Origin: Sphingobium wenxiniae
GTDB taxonomy: Bacteria; Pseudomonadota; Alphaproteobacteria; Sphingomonadales; Sphingomonadaceae
Direction: 5' to 3'
Assembly (NCBI RefSeq): GCF_007830065.1
Contig: NZ_VLKK01000003.1
Span: 227,970-291,969 of the forward strand
Length of the DNA stretch: 64,000 nucleotides
Part shown: positions 49,692 through 59,335 of the stretch, piece by piece
Layout of the letters: the number at the start of each line of letters is the position of its first letter
How positions within the stretch are numbered: the first letter of the stretch is position 1
Made by a program: the position numbers and the translations under genes
Notes under the pieces: generated by a model
Told to the model about the DNA's origin: nothing
The model's database searches: none
Seen by the model: only the letters and a program-made list of their open reading frames with translations

Positions 49692-49819
49692 TTCACGCGG
49701 AGGCGCGGAGACGCGGAGTTGCAGGGGGCCGACCCTGCGCATCCGTCCTCATCGGCCGCGCAGGGGTCGGCCAGAGGGGGAGGACATTGCCTCTCAAAAA
49801 CTCCGCGTCTCCGCGTGAA
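49692..49819. repeat. 128-bp intergenic inverted-repeat element
   Basis: Left TTCACGCGGAG...ACGCGGAGTT (49692-49720) and right AACTCCGCGTCTCCGCGTGAA-like arm (49799-49819) are inverted copies; the left arm has an extra GCGCGGAG. Inside, GGCCGACCCTGCGC (about 49728-49740) pairs with GCGCAGGGGTCGGCC (about 49758-49772) with one bulged base. It lies between the convergent ends of the reductase and mltG. It resembles REP/MITE-type intergenic repeats and could also stop transcription on both sides. Confidence 0.65.
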
Positions 49820-49865
49820 CCTGACCGATCAGGGCAGGCCACGCCGCGGCATACTCGGCCGGGCC

Positions 49866-50837
49866 TTAAAGCTCCCCCCGCGCGCGGCGGATTTCGAACC
49901 ATTTGCGGACATTGTCATTATGTTCCTGATAGGTGTCGGCGAAGATATGCCCACCCTTCCCATCCGCCACGAAATAGAGCGCCTTGGTTTCGGCCGGATG
50001 CAATACCGCCAGGATCGACAGCCGTCCCGGATTGGCGATCGGCCCCTTGGGCAGTCCGACCATCGCATAGGTATTATAGTCGTTGACCGCCGCGATCTCC
50101 GATTTCCTGATGCGTCGGCCCAGCGGCTTCCCCTTCGTAATGGGATAGATGATGGTGGGGTCCGCTTGCAGCATCATCCCCGCTCGCAGGCGATTGGCGT
50201 AGACGCCCGCGACCATCGGCCTTTCCCTGGGGATCGCCGTTTCCTTCTCCACGATGCTGGCGAGGGTAATCGCCTCGCGCGGCGACTTGACGACAAGGTT
50301 CGGCGCGCGCTCCGCCCATAGCTTCGCCAGCATACGATCCATCGCCGCCTGCATCCGCTTCAACACCGCCTCGCGGCTTTCCCCCTTGTCATAGGCATAG
50401 CTGTCGGGGAGGATGCTGCCTTCCTCCGGCACCTTGATCCCGCCGGACAGTTCCTCGTTCGCCATCAGCCGCTCATGGACGAGGATCGAGGGCATCCCTT
50501 CGGGAATGGTGACGAGACGGGTCAGCGTCTTGCCGCCTTGGAGGATGGAGAGAATAGCCGAATTGCTCGCGCCCTTGGGAATGACGAATTCCCCGGCCTT
50601 GATCGGCTGGCCGCCGCCGAAAACCTTGGCGCGCGTCAGGAAGGCGTCGGCTGATCGCACGGCCCCCGCCTGTTTCAACAGCACCGCCGCGTCGGACAGC
50701 GTCGCGCCTTCGGGAACGACCAGCGCGATATCCTTGCCCGCCGGTCCCGCCTCCGTCCAGCCGTAGACGAAACGGAACGCCACGAAGGCGGCGACGGCCA
50801 GGCCGATCAGCACTATGCCACAGCCCAGCCGCCGCAT
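49866..50837 (-). CDS. mltG: Endolytic transglycosylase MltG
   Basis: Membrane-anchored enzyme that cuts nascent glycan strands and sets peptidoglycan chain length. 323 residues. N-terminal anchor (GIVLIGLAVAAFVAFRFVYG), LysM-like region, then the YceG signature with the catalytic Glu in LASIVEKETAIPRERPMVAG, VYANRLRAGMMLQADPTIIY and YNTYAMVGLPKGPIANPG. It follows fabF by 10 nt in the same direction; fab-mltG linkage is common in bacteria. Confidence 0.95.
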   Translation of the reverse strand: MRRLGCGIVLIGLAVAAFVAFRFVYGWTEAGPAGKDIALVVPEGATLSDAAVLLKQAGAVRSADAFLTRAKVFGGGQPIKAGEFVIPKGASNSAILSILQGGKTLTRLVTIPEGMPSILVHERLMANEELSGGIKVPEEGSILPDSYAYDKGESREAVLKRMQAAMDRMLAKLWAERAPNLVVKSPREAITLASIVEKETAIPRERPMVAGVYANRLRAGMMLQADPTIIYPITKGKPLGRRIRKSEIAAVNDYNTYAMVGLPKGPIANPGRLSILAVLHPAETKALYFVADGKGGHIFADTYQEHNDNVRKWFEIRRARGEL

Positions 50838-50847
50838 GGCGTTATCC

Positions 50848-52107
50848 TCAGACCGCCTTCATGATGAGCGACGCGTTGGTGCCGCCGAAGCCGAAGCTAT
50901 TGTTCAGCACCGCCCGCACCTTGCGCTCCTTGGCGACGTGCGGGACCAGGTCCACGCCCGCGCAGCTTTCGCTCGGTTCGTCGAGGTTCAGTGTCGGCGG
51001 CACGATCTGGTCGCGCATCGCGAGGATGCAGAAGATGCTCTCCACCGCGCCTGCGCCGCCCAGCAAGTGACCGATGGCGGACTTGGTCGAACTCATCGAC
51101 ATGGAACCGATATGATCGCCGAACAGCCGCTTGACCGCGCCCAGTTCCAGCTCATCGCCCAGCGGAGTCGAGGTGCCGTGCGCGTTCACATAATCGATGT
51201 CGGCCAGGCTGAGGCCCGACTTCCTGAGCGCCATTTCCATCGAGCGGTAGCCGCCCGACCCTTCGGGATGCGGCGCGGTGACGTGATAGGCGTCGCCCGA
51301 CAGGCCATAGCCCAGGACTTCGGCATAGATTTTCGCGCCGCGCTTCTTCGCGCGCTCATATTCCTCCAGCACGACCACGCCCGCGCCTTCGCCCATGACG
51401 AAGCCGTCGCGGTTGACGTCATAGGGCCGCGAAGCCTTTTCCGGCGTGTCGTTGAAGCCGGTCGAGAGCGCCCGCGCCTGCGCGAAGCCCGCGATGCCGA
51501 TGGGGCAGATCGCGCTTTCCGCGCCGCCCGCCAGCATCACGTCGGCATCGTCCATCGCGATCATGCGCGCCGCGTCGCCGATGGAGTGCGCGCCGGTCGA
51601 GCAGGCGGTGACGACCGCATGATTGGGGCCCATCAGCCCATATTTGATCGAAACCTGCCCGGAAATCAGGTTGATGAGGCGGCCATGGACGAAGTGCGGC
51701 GACACACGCCCCGGCCCCTTGTTCGCCAATACCAGCGATTCGCTCTCGATGCCCGGCAGGCCGCCGATGCCCGACCCGATGGAGCAGCCCGCGCGCAGGC
51801 GCTCCGCCTCGGTCATGTCGGTGAGGCCCGCATCCTTCAACGCCTCGCTCGCGGCGGCGATGCCGAAGACGATGAACAGATCGACCTGACGCTGGATCTT
51901 GTGGTCGACTTCCAGATTCGCGTCGAAGCCATATTCATGGGCGGCAGGCTTCACTTCGCAGGCTATGCGGCATTTATAGTCGGCGGCGTCGAAGCGCGTG
52001 ATCGTGGCCGCGCCGGATTTCGACGCGATAATGTTCTTCCAACTGGTCTCCACATCTCCGCCCAGCGGGCTGACCATGCCAAGACCGGTTACGACGACAC
52101 GACGCAT
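50848..52107 (-). CDS. fabF: Beta-ketoacyl-ACP synthase II (FabF)
   Basis: Elongates acyl-ACP with malonyl-ACP in type II fatty acid synthesis. 419 residues. Active-site Cys in VVTACSTGAHSIG, the two His motifs VNAHGTSTPLGDELE and KSAIGHLLGGAGAVES, and NNSFGFGGTNASL at the end. It follows acpP with a hairpin between. Confidence 0.97.
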   Translation of the reverse strand: MRRVVVTGLGMVSPLGGDVETSWKNIIASKSGAATITRFDAADYKCRIACEVKPAAHEYGFDANLEVDHKIQRQVDLFIVFGIAAASEALKDAGLTDMTEAERLRAGCSIGSGIGGLPGIESESLVLANKGPGRVSPHFVHGRLINLISGQVSIKYGLMGPNHAVVTACSTGAHSIGDAARMIAMDDADVMLAGGAESAICPIGIAGFAQARALSTGFNDTPEKASRPYDVNRDGFVMGEGAGVVVLEEYERAKKRGAKIYAEVLGYGLSGDAYHVTAPHPEGSGGYRSMEMALRKSGLSLADIDYVNAHGTSTPLGDELELGAVKRLFGDHIGSMSMSSTKSAIGHLLGGAGAVESIFCILAMRDQIVPPTLNLDEPSESCAGVDLVPHVAKERKVRAVLNNSFGFGGTNASLIMKAV

Positions 52108-52201
52108 ATGTTGCTCCGAAATTCCTTATTGGCTTACCGTCCCTTAGCCGCTTGCGAACCGATTGTCGAAAGCTGACGCATGGGAAACGGCGCCAGATAC
52201 G

Positions 52202-52242
52202 AAAAGGCTCCCCAAGACCCGGAAGACCGGACAGGAGGAGCC
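52202..52242 (-). terminator. Candidate terminator/attenuator between acpP and fabF
   Basis: Leftward: GGCTCCTCC ... GGGGAGCC followed by TTTT (plus strand 52202-52242, A-run 52202-52205). It lies in the 185-bp gap; it may let acpP be made in larger amounts than fabF. Confidence 0.5.
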
Positions 52243-52292
52243 GTTTCCTTCAAACGCTGCGGCCCGCCGGTCGGGCTGGCCGCGAAACGCCC

Positions 52293-52526
52293 TTACTGCT
52301 TGCTGTCGATATAGTCGATCGCGTCCTTGACGGTGGCGATCTTCTCAGCCGCATCGTCGGGGATTTCGACGCCGAACTCTTCCTCGAACGCCATCACCAG
52401 CTCGACGATATCCAGGCTGTCTGCGCCCAGATCGTCGATGAAGCTTGCGTCCTCGGTCACCTTTTCGGCTTCGACGCCCAGATGCTCGACGACGATTTTC
52501 TTTACGCGATCCGCGGTCTCACTCAT
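52293..52526 (-). CDS. acpP: Acyl carrier protein
   Basis: 77 residues, acidic and helical. Phosphopantetheine attachment Ser is in [15 protein letters not shown]. Carries growing acyl chains for FabF, FabG and FabD. Normal length. The expected fabD-fabG-acpP-fabF order is kept, but a PAP2 gene on the opposite strand separates fabG from acpP. Confidence 0.98.
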   Translation of the reverse strand: MSETADRVKKIVVEHLGVEAEKVTEDASFIDDLGADSLDIVELVMAFEEEFGVEIPDDAAEKIATVKDAIDYIDSKQ

Positions 52527-52723
52527 GAGTGGTCCTTTTTACTGGGTATCGTTGGTTGGTATGAATATCCGTTAAGGGATGCCCTAAAGCCAAGCTCCGA
52601 TAGAGGCAAGAGGCAAGACAGCCAAGCCCCCTCTTTCTGCCATGGGGTGAAATCCCGCCCATCATCGCAGGAAAAGAGGACCGCTTTTACGCAATTTTAG
52701 CAGAGCCCTGCGATATCCCGGCC

Positions 52724-53701
52724 ATGGTTGACGCCCGCCCCCATCCATCGCTCGCGCCGTCCGGCCATGACGGCCATGACGATGCCGGTTGGATGGCCCT
52801 GCTCGTCACCCTGATCGTCGCCCTTGGATTTCAGTTCGCCGATCCATTCCAGATTCCGCTGCGGGGCGTGGCCGGGCCGGCTCTTTTCATCCTGATATTG
52901 GGAGCGGCTGCCGCCTTCTATCGTCAGCGCCGATCCGACGGAAACATCGTATCGATGTGCGTCGGCCTCCAGCAGATGACGCTGTTCAGCGCCATCGGGG
53001 CCATATTATCCTATATGGTGGCGGCACGGGGCGGCCCCTATTGGGACGCGCGGATCGCGGGATGGGACCAGGCTCTGGGCCTGGACTGGCGCGCCTATCT
53101 CCGCTGGATGGACCGGCACGCCTTTCTGGGGGGACCGCTGAAATCTGCCTATGCCACCATCATCCCCCAGATGGCGCTGCTCATCATCGTGCTGGGCCTC
53201 GCCAACAGGCTCGCGGCGCTGCGGACCGCCATTTTGGCGGCGATGATCGCCGGGCTGGCCGTCATCCTCCTGTCGGGAGCCATGCCGGCCGTCGCGGCCT
53301 ATGCCCATTTCGGCCTGCGCCCCGCCGACTATCCGCATCTGCAACCCGCCGCCGCGCTGATTCACATGAACGACCTTGCGGCGCTGCGCGCGGGAACCCT
53401 GCACGTGCTGTCGCTCGACCGGATGGAAGGGATCATCACCTTCCCCAGCTATCACGCGGCGTTGGCAACGGTCTTCGGGTGGGGTTTCCTGAAGGCGCCC
53501 CAGCTCTGGATACGGGCGACGGGAACCGGACTGGCCCTTCTCACCCTTGCGGCCACGCCCATCGACGGCGGTCATTATTTCAGCGACGTCCTTGCCGGAT
53601 GCGCCATCGCCTGCGCCAGCCTGCTGATCGCCCGGCGCGCGATACATCTTCGCCTTCTGCCGGGAACGCGCGGCAAAATGCCCGCCTCGCTCCCGGCCTG
53701 A
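52724..53701 (+). CDS. PAP2-superfamily membrane enzyme, Aur1/Ipt1-like
   Basis: 325 residues with about six membrane helices. The C-terminal phosphatase/transferase motifs are FPSYHAALATVFGW and TPIDGGHYFSDVLAG, matching PAP2_3/Aur1-like proteins, which use a phosphate ester of a lipid head group. In sphingomonads, which make sphingolipids, such an enzyme could act in lipid head-group exchange, but this is inference; a lipid phosphatase is equally possible. It is transcribed against the fab genes, and its stop lies 5 nt from the fabG stop. Confidence 0.75.
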   Translation: MVDARPHPSLAPSGHDGHDDAGWMALLVTLIVALGFQFADPFQIPLRGVAGPALFILILGAAAAFYRQRRSDGNIVSMCVGLQQMTLFSAIGAILSYMVAARGGPYWDARIAGWDQALGLDWRAYLRWMDRHAFLGGPLKSAYATIIPQMALLIIVLGLANRLAALRTAILAAMIAGLAVILLSGAMPAVAAYAHFGLRPADYPHLQPAAALIHMNDLAALRAGTLHVLSLDRMEGIITFPSYHAALATVFGWGFLKAPQLWIRATGTGLALLTLAATPIDGGHYFSDVLAGCAIACASLLIARRAIHLRLLPGTRGKMPASLPA

Positions 53702-53706
53702 AAGCG

Positions 53707-54462
53707 TCAGATCATCGCCATGCCGCCGTTCACATGCAGCGTCTGGCCAGTGACATAGCCCGCCTCGCGGCTCGCCAGATAGACGACCGCCGCGCCGATA
53801 TCTTCGCCGGCGCCCAGATCGCCCGCTGGGATCTTCTGGAGGATCGCGCCCTTCTGCGCGTCGTTCAGCGCATCGGTCATGGCTGAGCGGATGAAGCCCG
53901 GCGCGACGCAGTTCACGGTGATGCCCCGGCTCGCCAGTTCCTGCGCCAGCGATTTGGACATGCCGATGATGCCCGCCTTGGACGCGGCATAATTGGCCTG
54001 CCCCGGATTGCCGGTGACGCCCACGACCGAGGTGATGGAGACGATGCGGCCGAAGCGCGCCTTCATCATCGGCCTGGCCGCCGCGCGGGCGAGGCGGAAG
54101 GCGGCTTCCAGATTGACCGCGATCACATCGGCCCATTCATCGTCCTTCATGCGAAGGATGAGGTTGTCGCGCGTGATGCCCGCATTGTTGACGAGGATGT
54201 CGATCTTGCCGCCCAGCGCCTCGACCGCCTGCGGCACCAGCGCATCGACGGAAGCCGCGTCGGACAGGTCGCAGACGAGCGTCTTGTGCCCAGCTTCCGA
54301 TTTACCGCCCCCAAGCTCCGCCGCGAAGGCTTTCAGCTTCTCCTCATTGCTCCCCGAAAGCGCCAGGGTCGCGCCCTGCGCCGCCAGCGATTTCGCGATG
54401 GCGGACCCGATCCCCCCCGAAGCGCCCGTCACCAGCGCGGTCATGCCTGTCAGATCGAACAT
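53707..54462 (-). CDS. fabG: 3-oxoacyl-ACP reductase (FabG)
   Basis: Short-chain dehydrogenase that reduces beta-ketoacyl-ACP with NADPH. 251 residues. Cofactor motif TGASGGIGSAIAKSLA, NNAG motif (ILVNNAGITRDNL), and Ser-Tyr-Lys in ITSVVG...ANYAASKAG. The end GQTLHVNGGMAMI is typical. It follows fabD by 19 nt. Confidence 0.96.
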   Translation of the reverse strand: MFDLTGMTALVTGASGGIGSAIAKSLAAQGATLALSGSNEEKLKAFAAELGGGKSEAGHKTLVCDLSDAASVDALVPQAVEALGGKIDILVNNAGITRDNLILRMKDDEWADVIAVNLEAAFRLARAAARPMMKARFGRIVSITSVVGVTGNPGQANYAASKAGIIGMSKSLAQELASRGITVNCVAPGFIRSAMTDALNDAQKGAILQKIPAGDLGAGEDIGAAVVYLASREAGYVTGQTLHVNGGMAMI

Positions 54463-54481
54463 GTTCTTGTATCCCGTCTCG

Positions 54482-55417
54482 TCAAAATTCGGCCAGTGCC
54501 GCTTCGATATCGTCCATGGTCACGATGCTGCGGACGGTGGCGTCGGGCGCGATGCGCTTCACCATCGGTCCCAGCACCTTGCCGCCCAGTTCCACGAACT
54601 CCGTGACGCCCGCGTCCCACATCGCCGCCACGGATTCGCGCCAGCGCACGCGCCCCGTCACCTGCTCCACCAGCCGCGCCCTGATCTCGGCTGGCTCGGC
54701 GATGGGAGCGGCCAGCACATTGGCATAGACCGGCAACAGCGGCGTGTTGATCGCCGCCTTCGCCAGCGCCTCCTCCATCACCTCGGCAGCGGGCTGCATC
54801 AGCGGGCAGTGGAAAGGCGCGGACACGGGCAGCAGCACCCCGCGCTTGATGCCGTGATCCTTGACCATGGCCACCGCACGCTCGATCGCGCCGCGATGGC
54901 CGGAAATCACCACCTGCGTCGGATCATTGTCATTGGCGACGGTGCAGACTTCCCCCTCGGCCGCCGCGTCGGCCAGAGCCTGCGCCTTGCCAATGTCCGC
55001 GCCCAGCAGGGCCGCCATCGCGCCCTCGCCCACGGGCACCGCTGCCTGCATCGCCCGCCCGCGCAGTTTCAGCAGCTTCGCCGTGGTCGCGATGTCGAAC
55101 GCCTCCGCCGCGCAGAGGGCGCTATATTCGCCCAGGCTGTGCCCTGCGACATAATCCCCCTTGCCGGCCAGCGAAAAGCCGCCTTCCCGCTGCATCACCC
55201 GCAGCGTCGCCAGCGCATTGGCCATGATCGCGGGCTGGGCGTTTTCGGTGAGCGTCAGATCGCTTTCAGGCCCGTCCACCATGATGCGGAACAAATGCTG
55301 CGACAGGGCGTCGTCAACTTCCTGAAACAATTCCCTCGCGGCCGGGCTTGCTTGCGCCAGCGCATTGCCCATGCCAACCGACTGGCTGCCCTGACCCGGA
55401 AATAGAAATGCCCTCAT
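54482..55417 (-). CDS. fabD: Malonyl-CoA:ACP transacylase (FabD)
   Basis: Loads malonate onto ACP. 311 residues from ATG 55417, where the family begins with MRAFLFPGQGSQSVGMG; an upstream ATG at 55462 is less likely. Active-site Ser in VAGHSLGEYSALCAAE; His in APFHCPLMQPA. First gene of the fab cluster; divergent from the exporter operon. Confidence 0.97.
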   Translation of the reverse strand: MRAFLFPGQGSQSVGMGNALAQASPAARELFQEVDDALSQHLFRIMVDGPESDLTLTENAQPAIMANALATLRVMQREGGFSLAGKGDYVAGHSLGEYSALCAAEAFDIATTAKLLKLRGRAMQAAVPVGEGAMAALLGADIGKAQALADAAAEGEVCTVANDNDPTQVVISGHRGAIERAVAMVKDHGIKRGVLLPVSAPFHCPLMQPAAEVMEEALAKAAINTPLLPVYANVLAAPIAEPAEIRARLVEQVTGRVRWRESVAAMWDAGVTEFVELGGKVLGPMVKRIAPDATVRSIVTMDDIEAALAEF

Positions 55418-55576
55418 GCTTAACCCTCTGAACCCGATGGCGCGGAAAAACGCCATTTTCATAGACCGTTACACTTTACGACAAGATTGGCATTGAGGCA
55501 TCGTCACGATTTCGGCAGTTATTTCGCAAAGAACCCCAACACCGCCCGCAAGCGGCTGTCTGCGGCCCCTTTAACG

Positions 55577-57049
55577 ATGACGGAGTGCAAGGAAAAGGTG
55601 CGATATCGCATTGCATGGATCACCGGAACGGCGCTCGCGCTGTCGGCCTGCGCCGCCGGTCCCGATTATCGCCCGCCCGAAACGGCGGCTCTCGGGCTTC
55701 CTCCCGCCTATAGCCAGGGCACGGCCGCGCCGCTCAGCGAGGGCGATCTGGCGAGTTGGTGGACGCGCCTCGACGATCCCGCGCTCAGCTATCTGATCGA
55801 TCAGGCCGTCGCCCGCAACCTCGACATCGTGCAAGCGCAGGCGCGGCTTCGGCAGGCGCGGGAATCGCTCCGCCAGGCCAACGCCGCTTTCCTGCCGCAG
55901 GTGAATGCGTCGGGCAGCGGGGGCAAGAATTATCGCAGTCAGGCGGGCGGCACCCGCACAGACAGCAACGGCAATGTCATCGGCCTGGGTTCCAGCAACT
56001 GGTCCAGCAGCTATTCGCTCGGCGCCAATGCCAGTTGGCAGATCGACCTGTTCGGCGAACTGTCCCGCTCGGCCGAAGCAGCACGCGCCGATCTGGCCGC
56101 ATCGGGCTATGACCTTGCCAATGTGCGGATGACCATCATTGCCGAACTGGTCACCAATTACGTGCAGGCCCGCCTCGCCCAGGCCCAGCTCAAGATCGCC
56201 CGCGAAACGCAGGCGATTCAGCAGGATAATTACAACATCGCCAACTGGCGCTTGCAGGCAGGCCTCGTCTCCTCGCTGGACGAGCAGCAGGCGAGGGCGC
56301 AGCTTGCCCAGACCAACGCGTCCATTCCCCAGCTCGAAGCCAGCCTCAAGGGCAGTCTCAACCGCATCGCCGTGCTGACGGGACAAGCGCCCGGCGAAGC
56401 GACCCGCACCCTCGAAACGCCCGCCGCCATTCCCGCCGCCGCGACGGACATCGCCACCGGCATCCCCGCCGACACGCTGCGCCAGCGCCCGGACGTCCGC
56501 GCCGCCGAACGCACGCTCGCCGCCGCGACCGCGCGGATCGGCGTGGCGCAGGCGCAGCTTTATCCGTCGCTGGGGATCAGCGGCAATATCGGCACCACCT
56601 CCAACGCCTTCAAGAATCTGTTCGACCTCGTCACCGGCGGCGTCTTCGCCAATGTGGCGCAGGTGATCTTCGACGGCGGCCGCCTGTCCTCGCAGGTCCG
56701 ATCGCAAAGGGCGGCCGCCGACGGAGCCTTCGCCGCCTACAGGCAAAGCGTGCTGACGGCGCTGGAGGACGTGGAAAACGCGATGGCCTCGCTCAGCAGC
56801 GCCCGCGCCCGCAAGGCCGAGTTCGCCATCGCCTATGAAGCGTCGAACAATGCCGCGATCATGGCCCGCAGCCAGTATCAGGCGGGCCTCATCGACTTCC
56901 AGACCCTCTCCACCAGCGAATCCACGCTTTTGAACGCGCGCAACAGCCTTGCCTCCGCTCAGGCCGACGAAGTCCTTGCCATCGCCCAGCTCTACAATGC
57001 GCTGGGCGGCGGCTGGCAGAACATGGAAAACCGCCCCGATGAGCAATGA
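55577..57049 (+). CDS. NodT-family outer-membrane efflux lipoprotein
   Basis: 490 residues from ATG 55577 (ATG 55487 and GTG 55598 are other starts). Lipobox ALALSACAAGPDY; then PPAYSQG and the OMF core with its two repeats (DIVQAQARLRQARESLRQAN, and IGVAQAQLYPSLGISGNIGT). Forms the outer-membrane channel of a tripartite exporter. Overlaps the adaptor by 11 nt. Confidence 0.93.
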   Translation: MTECKEKVRYRIAWITGTALALSACAAGPDYRPPETAALGLPPAYSQGTAAPLSEGDLASWWTRLDDPALSYLIDQAVARNLDIVQAQARLRQARESLRQANAAFLPQVNASGSGGKNYRSQAGGTRTDSNGNVIGLGSSNWSSSYSLGANASWQIDLFGELSRSAEAARADLAASGYDLANVRMTIIAELVTNYVQARLAQAQLKIARETQAIQQDNYNIANWRLQAGLVSSLDEQQARAQLAQTNASIPQLEASLKGSLNRIAVLTGQAPGEATRTLETPAAIPAAATDIATGIPADTLRQRPDVRAAERTLAAATARIGVAQAQLYPSLGISGNIGTTSNAFKNLFDLVTGGVFANVAQVIFDGGRLSSQVRSQRAAADGAFAAYRQSVLTALEDVENAMASLSSARARKAEFAIAYEASNNAAIMARSQYQAGLIDFQTLSTSESTLLNARNSLASAQADEVLAIAQLYNALGGGWQNMENRPDEQ

Positions 57050-58577
57050 TGTGACGACCGATCAGGATCTCGACGACTTCCTCGGCGCGAAGCCGGAAAG
57101 ACCGTGGCGCAAATGGGCGATCCGGGGCGGCATCGGCGTCGCGCTGCTGATCGTCATCCTGCTGCTGGCCCGCTGCTTTTCGGGCGACGACAAGCCCGAT
57201 TACGCCACGCGGGAAGTGCGCAAGGGCGACCTGACCGTCACGGTTTCCGCCACCGGCAACCTGAAACCCATCAACCAGGTCGATGTCGGTTCCGAACAGT
57301 CGGGCAAGATCACGGCGGTCTATGTCGACGTGAACGACCGCGTGACCAAAGGGCAGAAGCTCGCCGAACTCGACACGCGCCGTCTGGTCGACACGATCAA
57401 CCAGAACCGGGCACAGGTCACATCCTCGCAGGCCGGTGTCGCGCAGGCGCAGGCGCAGGTCGCGCTGGCGAAGGCGACGCTGGATCGCCAGCTCGACGTC
57501 TTCAGGCTGTCGGGGGGCCGCGTCCCCGCCAAGACGGAGATGGACGCCGCCCGCGCCGATTATCAGTCCGCGCTCGCCGGCCTCAATTCCGCGCAGGCGC
57601 AGGTCCGCGTGTCGCAGGCCCAGCTTTCGACCGCGCAGACCAACCTGTCCATCGCCCAGATCGTCTCGCCCGTCACCGGCGTCGTCCTGTCCCGCGATAT
57701 CGAGCCGGGCCAGACGGTCGCGGCCTCGCTCAATGCGCCGGTCCTCTTCACCCTCGCCGAGGATCTGACCAAGATGGAAGTCGAAGTGTCGGTGGACGAA
57801 GCCGATGTGGGACAGGTGAAGGAAGGCCAGAGCGCGAATTTCTCCGTCGACGCGTTCCCCGGCCGCACCTTCCCGGCGAAGGTCACGCGGGTCAATGTCG
57901 GATCGAACAGCGCCAGCGCGTCTTCCTCATCCTCCTCGTCCACCAGCACGGCCAGCTCAACGGGCACGGTGGTCGCCTATACGGCGGTGCTCGCGGTGGA
58001 CAATCGGGACGAAACCCTGCGTCCCGGCATGACCGCGACGGCGGATATCGTGACGCAGGAATTGCGTGACGTGCTGCTCGTCCCGAACGCCGCGCTGCGT
58101 TTCAAGCCCGCCACCGGCGCCAGCCAGGGCGGCGGCATCACCAGCCAGATCCTGCCCGGCGCGCGCCGCCTGCGCCGGGGCAACGCCCGGCAGGTCAGCT
58201 TCGGCGAAGGCAGCAGCCAGACCGTCTATGTCGAGGATGAGAATGGCGAGCCGAAGGCCGTGCAAGTCACCATCGGGGCAAGCGACGGCTCCCGCACCGC
58301 CATCACGGGCGGCGACCTGAAAGCCGGCATGCGCGTCATCACCGGCCAGCTTGCCGCCGGGCAGCAACAGCCCGCGGAAGATCAGAAGGCCGATCAGGAT
58401 ACCGGCGAACGCAAGGCAGGCCCGCGCAACAAGGCGGCGGACGGCAGTCCCGCAACCGTCGGCAAGCTTGGCAATTCCGGCGACAGAGCACCCGAGACCG
58501 CGCCCGTCGTCCCCTCTCCCGCCGCTTCCGCTCCACGCGACGAACCGCGCGGCACGGGGCGGGAAAGCGGAACCTGA
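57039..58577 (+). CDS. MacA-like periplasmic adaptor (HlyD family)
   Basis: 512 residues from ATG 57039. N-terminal membrane anchor (GGIGVALLIVILLLARCF, about 27-44), lipoyl half-motif (KPINQVDVGSEQSGKITAVY), helical hairpin (VAQAQAQVALAKATLDRQLD), second lipoyl half (IVSPVTGVVLSRDIEPGQTV). A Ser/Thr-rich stretch lies within the beta-barrel part (about 290-305), and the last 80 residues are a Pro/Ala/charged tail. Connects the outer channel with the inner-membrane pump. Confidence 0.9.
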   Translation: MSNDVTTDQDLDDFLGAKPERPWRKWAIRGGIGVALLIVILLLARCFSGDDKPDYATREVRKGDLTVTVSATGNLKPINQVDVGSEQSGKITAVYVDVNDRVTKGQKLAELDTRRLVDTINQNRAQVTSSQAGVAQAQAQVALAKATLDRQLDVFRLSGGRVPAKTEMDAARADYQSALAGLNSAQAQVRVSQAQLSTAQTNLSIAQIVSPVTGVVLSRDIEPGQTVAASLNAPVLFTLAEDLTKMEVEVSVDEADVGQVKEGQSANFSVDAFPGRTFPAKVTRVNVGSNSASASSSSSSSTSTASSTGTVVAYTAVLAVDNRDETLRPGMTATADIVTQELRDVLLVPNAALRFKPATGASQGGGITSQILPGARRLRRGNARQVSFGEGSSQTVYVEDENGEPKAVQVTIGASDGSRTAITGGDLKAGMRVITGQLAAGQQQPAEDQKADQDTGERKAGPRNKAADGSPATVGKLGNSGDRAPETAPVVPSPAASAPRDEPRGTGRESGT

Positions 58578-58581
58578 CGCC

Positions 58582-59286
58582 ATGGCTTCTCCCGCCCCCA
58601 TCATCTCCATGCGCGGAATCACCAAGGTCTTCGGCAGCGGCCCCACCGCCTTCCAGGCGTTGAAGGGAATCGACCTCGACATAGAGGAAGGCGATTTCGT
58701 GGCCGTCATGGGGCCGTCCGGCTCCGGCAAGTCGACGACGATGAACATATTGGGCTGCCTCGACGTGCCGACGGCAGGGGAGTTCCTGTTCAAGGGCCGC
58801 CATGTGGAGCAGCTCGACCGCGACCAGCGCGCCCTGCTCCGCCGCCGCTATCTGGGCTTCGTGTTTCAGGGCTTCAACCTGCTCGCCCGCACCAGCGCGC
58901 TGGAAAATGTGGAACTGCCGCTGCTCTATCGGGGGGAGGACAAGAAGACCCGCTATGACGCCGGCATGGCCGCGCTGGACAAGGTCGGCCTCAAGGAGTG
59001 GTGGGACCATACGCCCGCCGAACTGTCGGGCGGCCAGCAGCAGCGCGTCGCCATCGCCCGCGCCATCGTGACCCAGCCCGCCGTGCTGCTGGCCGACGAA
59101 CCGACCGGCAATCTCGATTCGGAGCGATCGATAGAAATCATGGAACTGCTGACCGACCTCAACCGCAACAGCGGCATCACTGTCCTCATGGTCACGCACG
59201 AGCCGGACATGGCCGCCTTTGCCCACACCATCGTCCACTTCAAGGACGGGCTGGTCGAACGGGTCGAGGAAAGGGTGAAGGCATGA
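58582..59286 (+). CDS. MacB-type ABC transporter ATPase subunit
   Basis: 234 residues from ATG 58582. Walker A MGPSGSGKSTTMN, Q-loop FVFQGFNLLAR, signature LSGGQQQRVAIARA, Walker B AVLLADEPTGNLD, H-loop VTHEP. LolD/MacB-type nucleotide-binding domain encoded apart from its permease, unlike fused E. coli MacB. Starts 4 nt after the adaptor. Confidence 0.95.
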   Translation: MASPAPIISMRGITKVFGSGPTAFQALKGIDLDIEEGDFVAVMGPSGSGKSTTMNILGCLDVPTAGEFLFKGRHVEQLDRDQRALLRRRYLGFVFQGFNLLARTSALENVELPLLYRGEDKKTRYDAGMAALDKVGLKEWWDHTPAELSGGQQQRVAIARAIVTQPAVLLADEPTGNLDSERSIEIMELLTDLNRNSGITVLMVTHEPDMAAFAHTIVHFKDGLVERVEERVKA

Positions 59287-59335
59287 GGACGGCGCGTTCC
59301 AAACCTTCTCTCCTGAAGGGGCGAGGGATGTCAAA

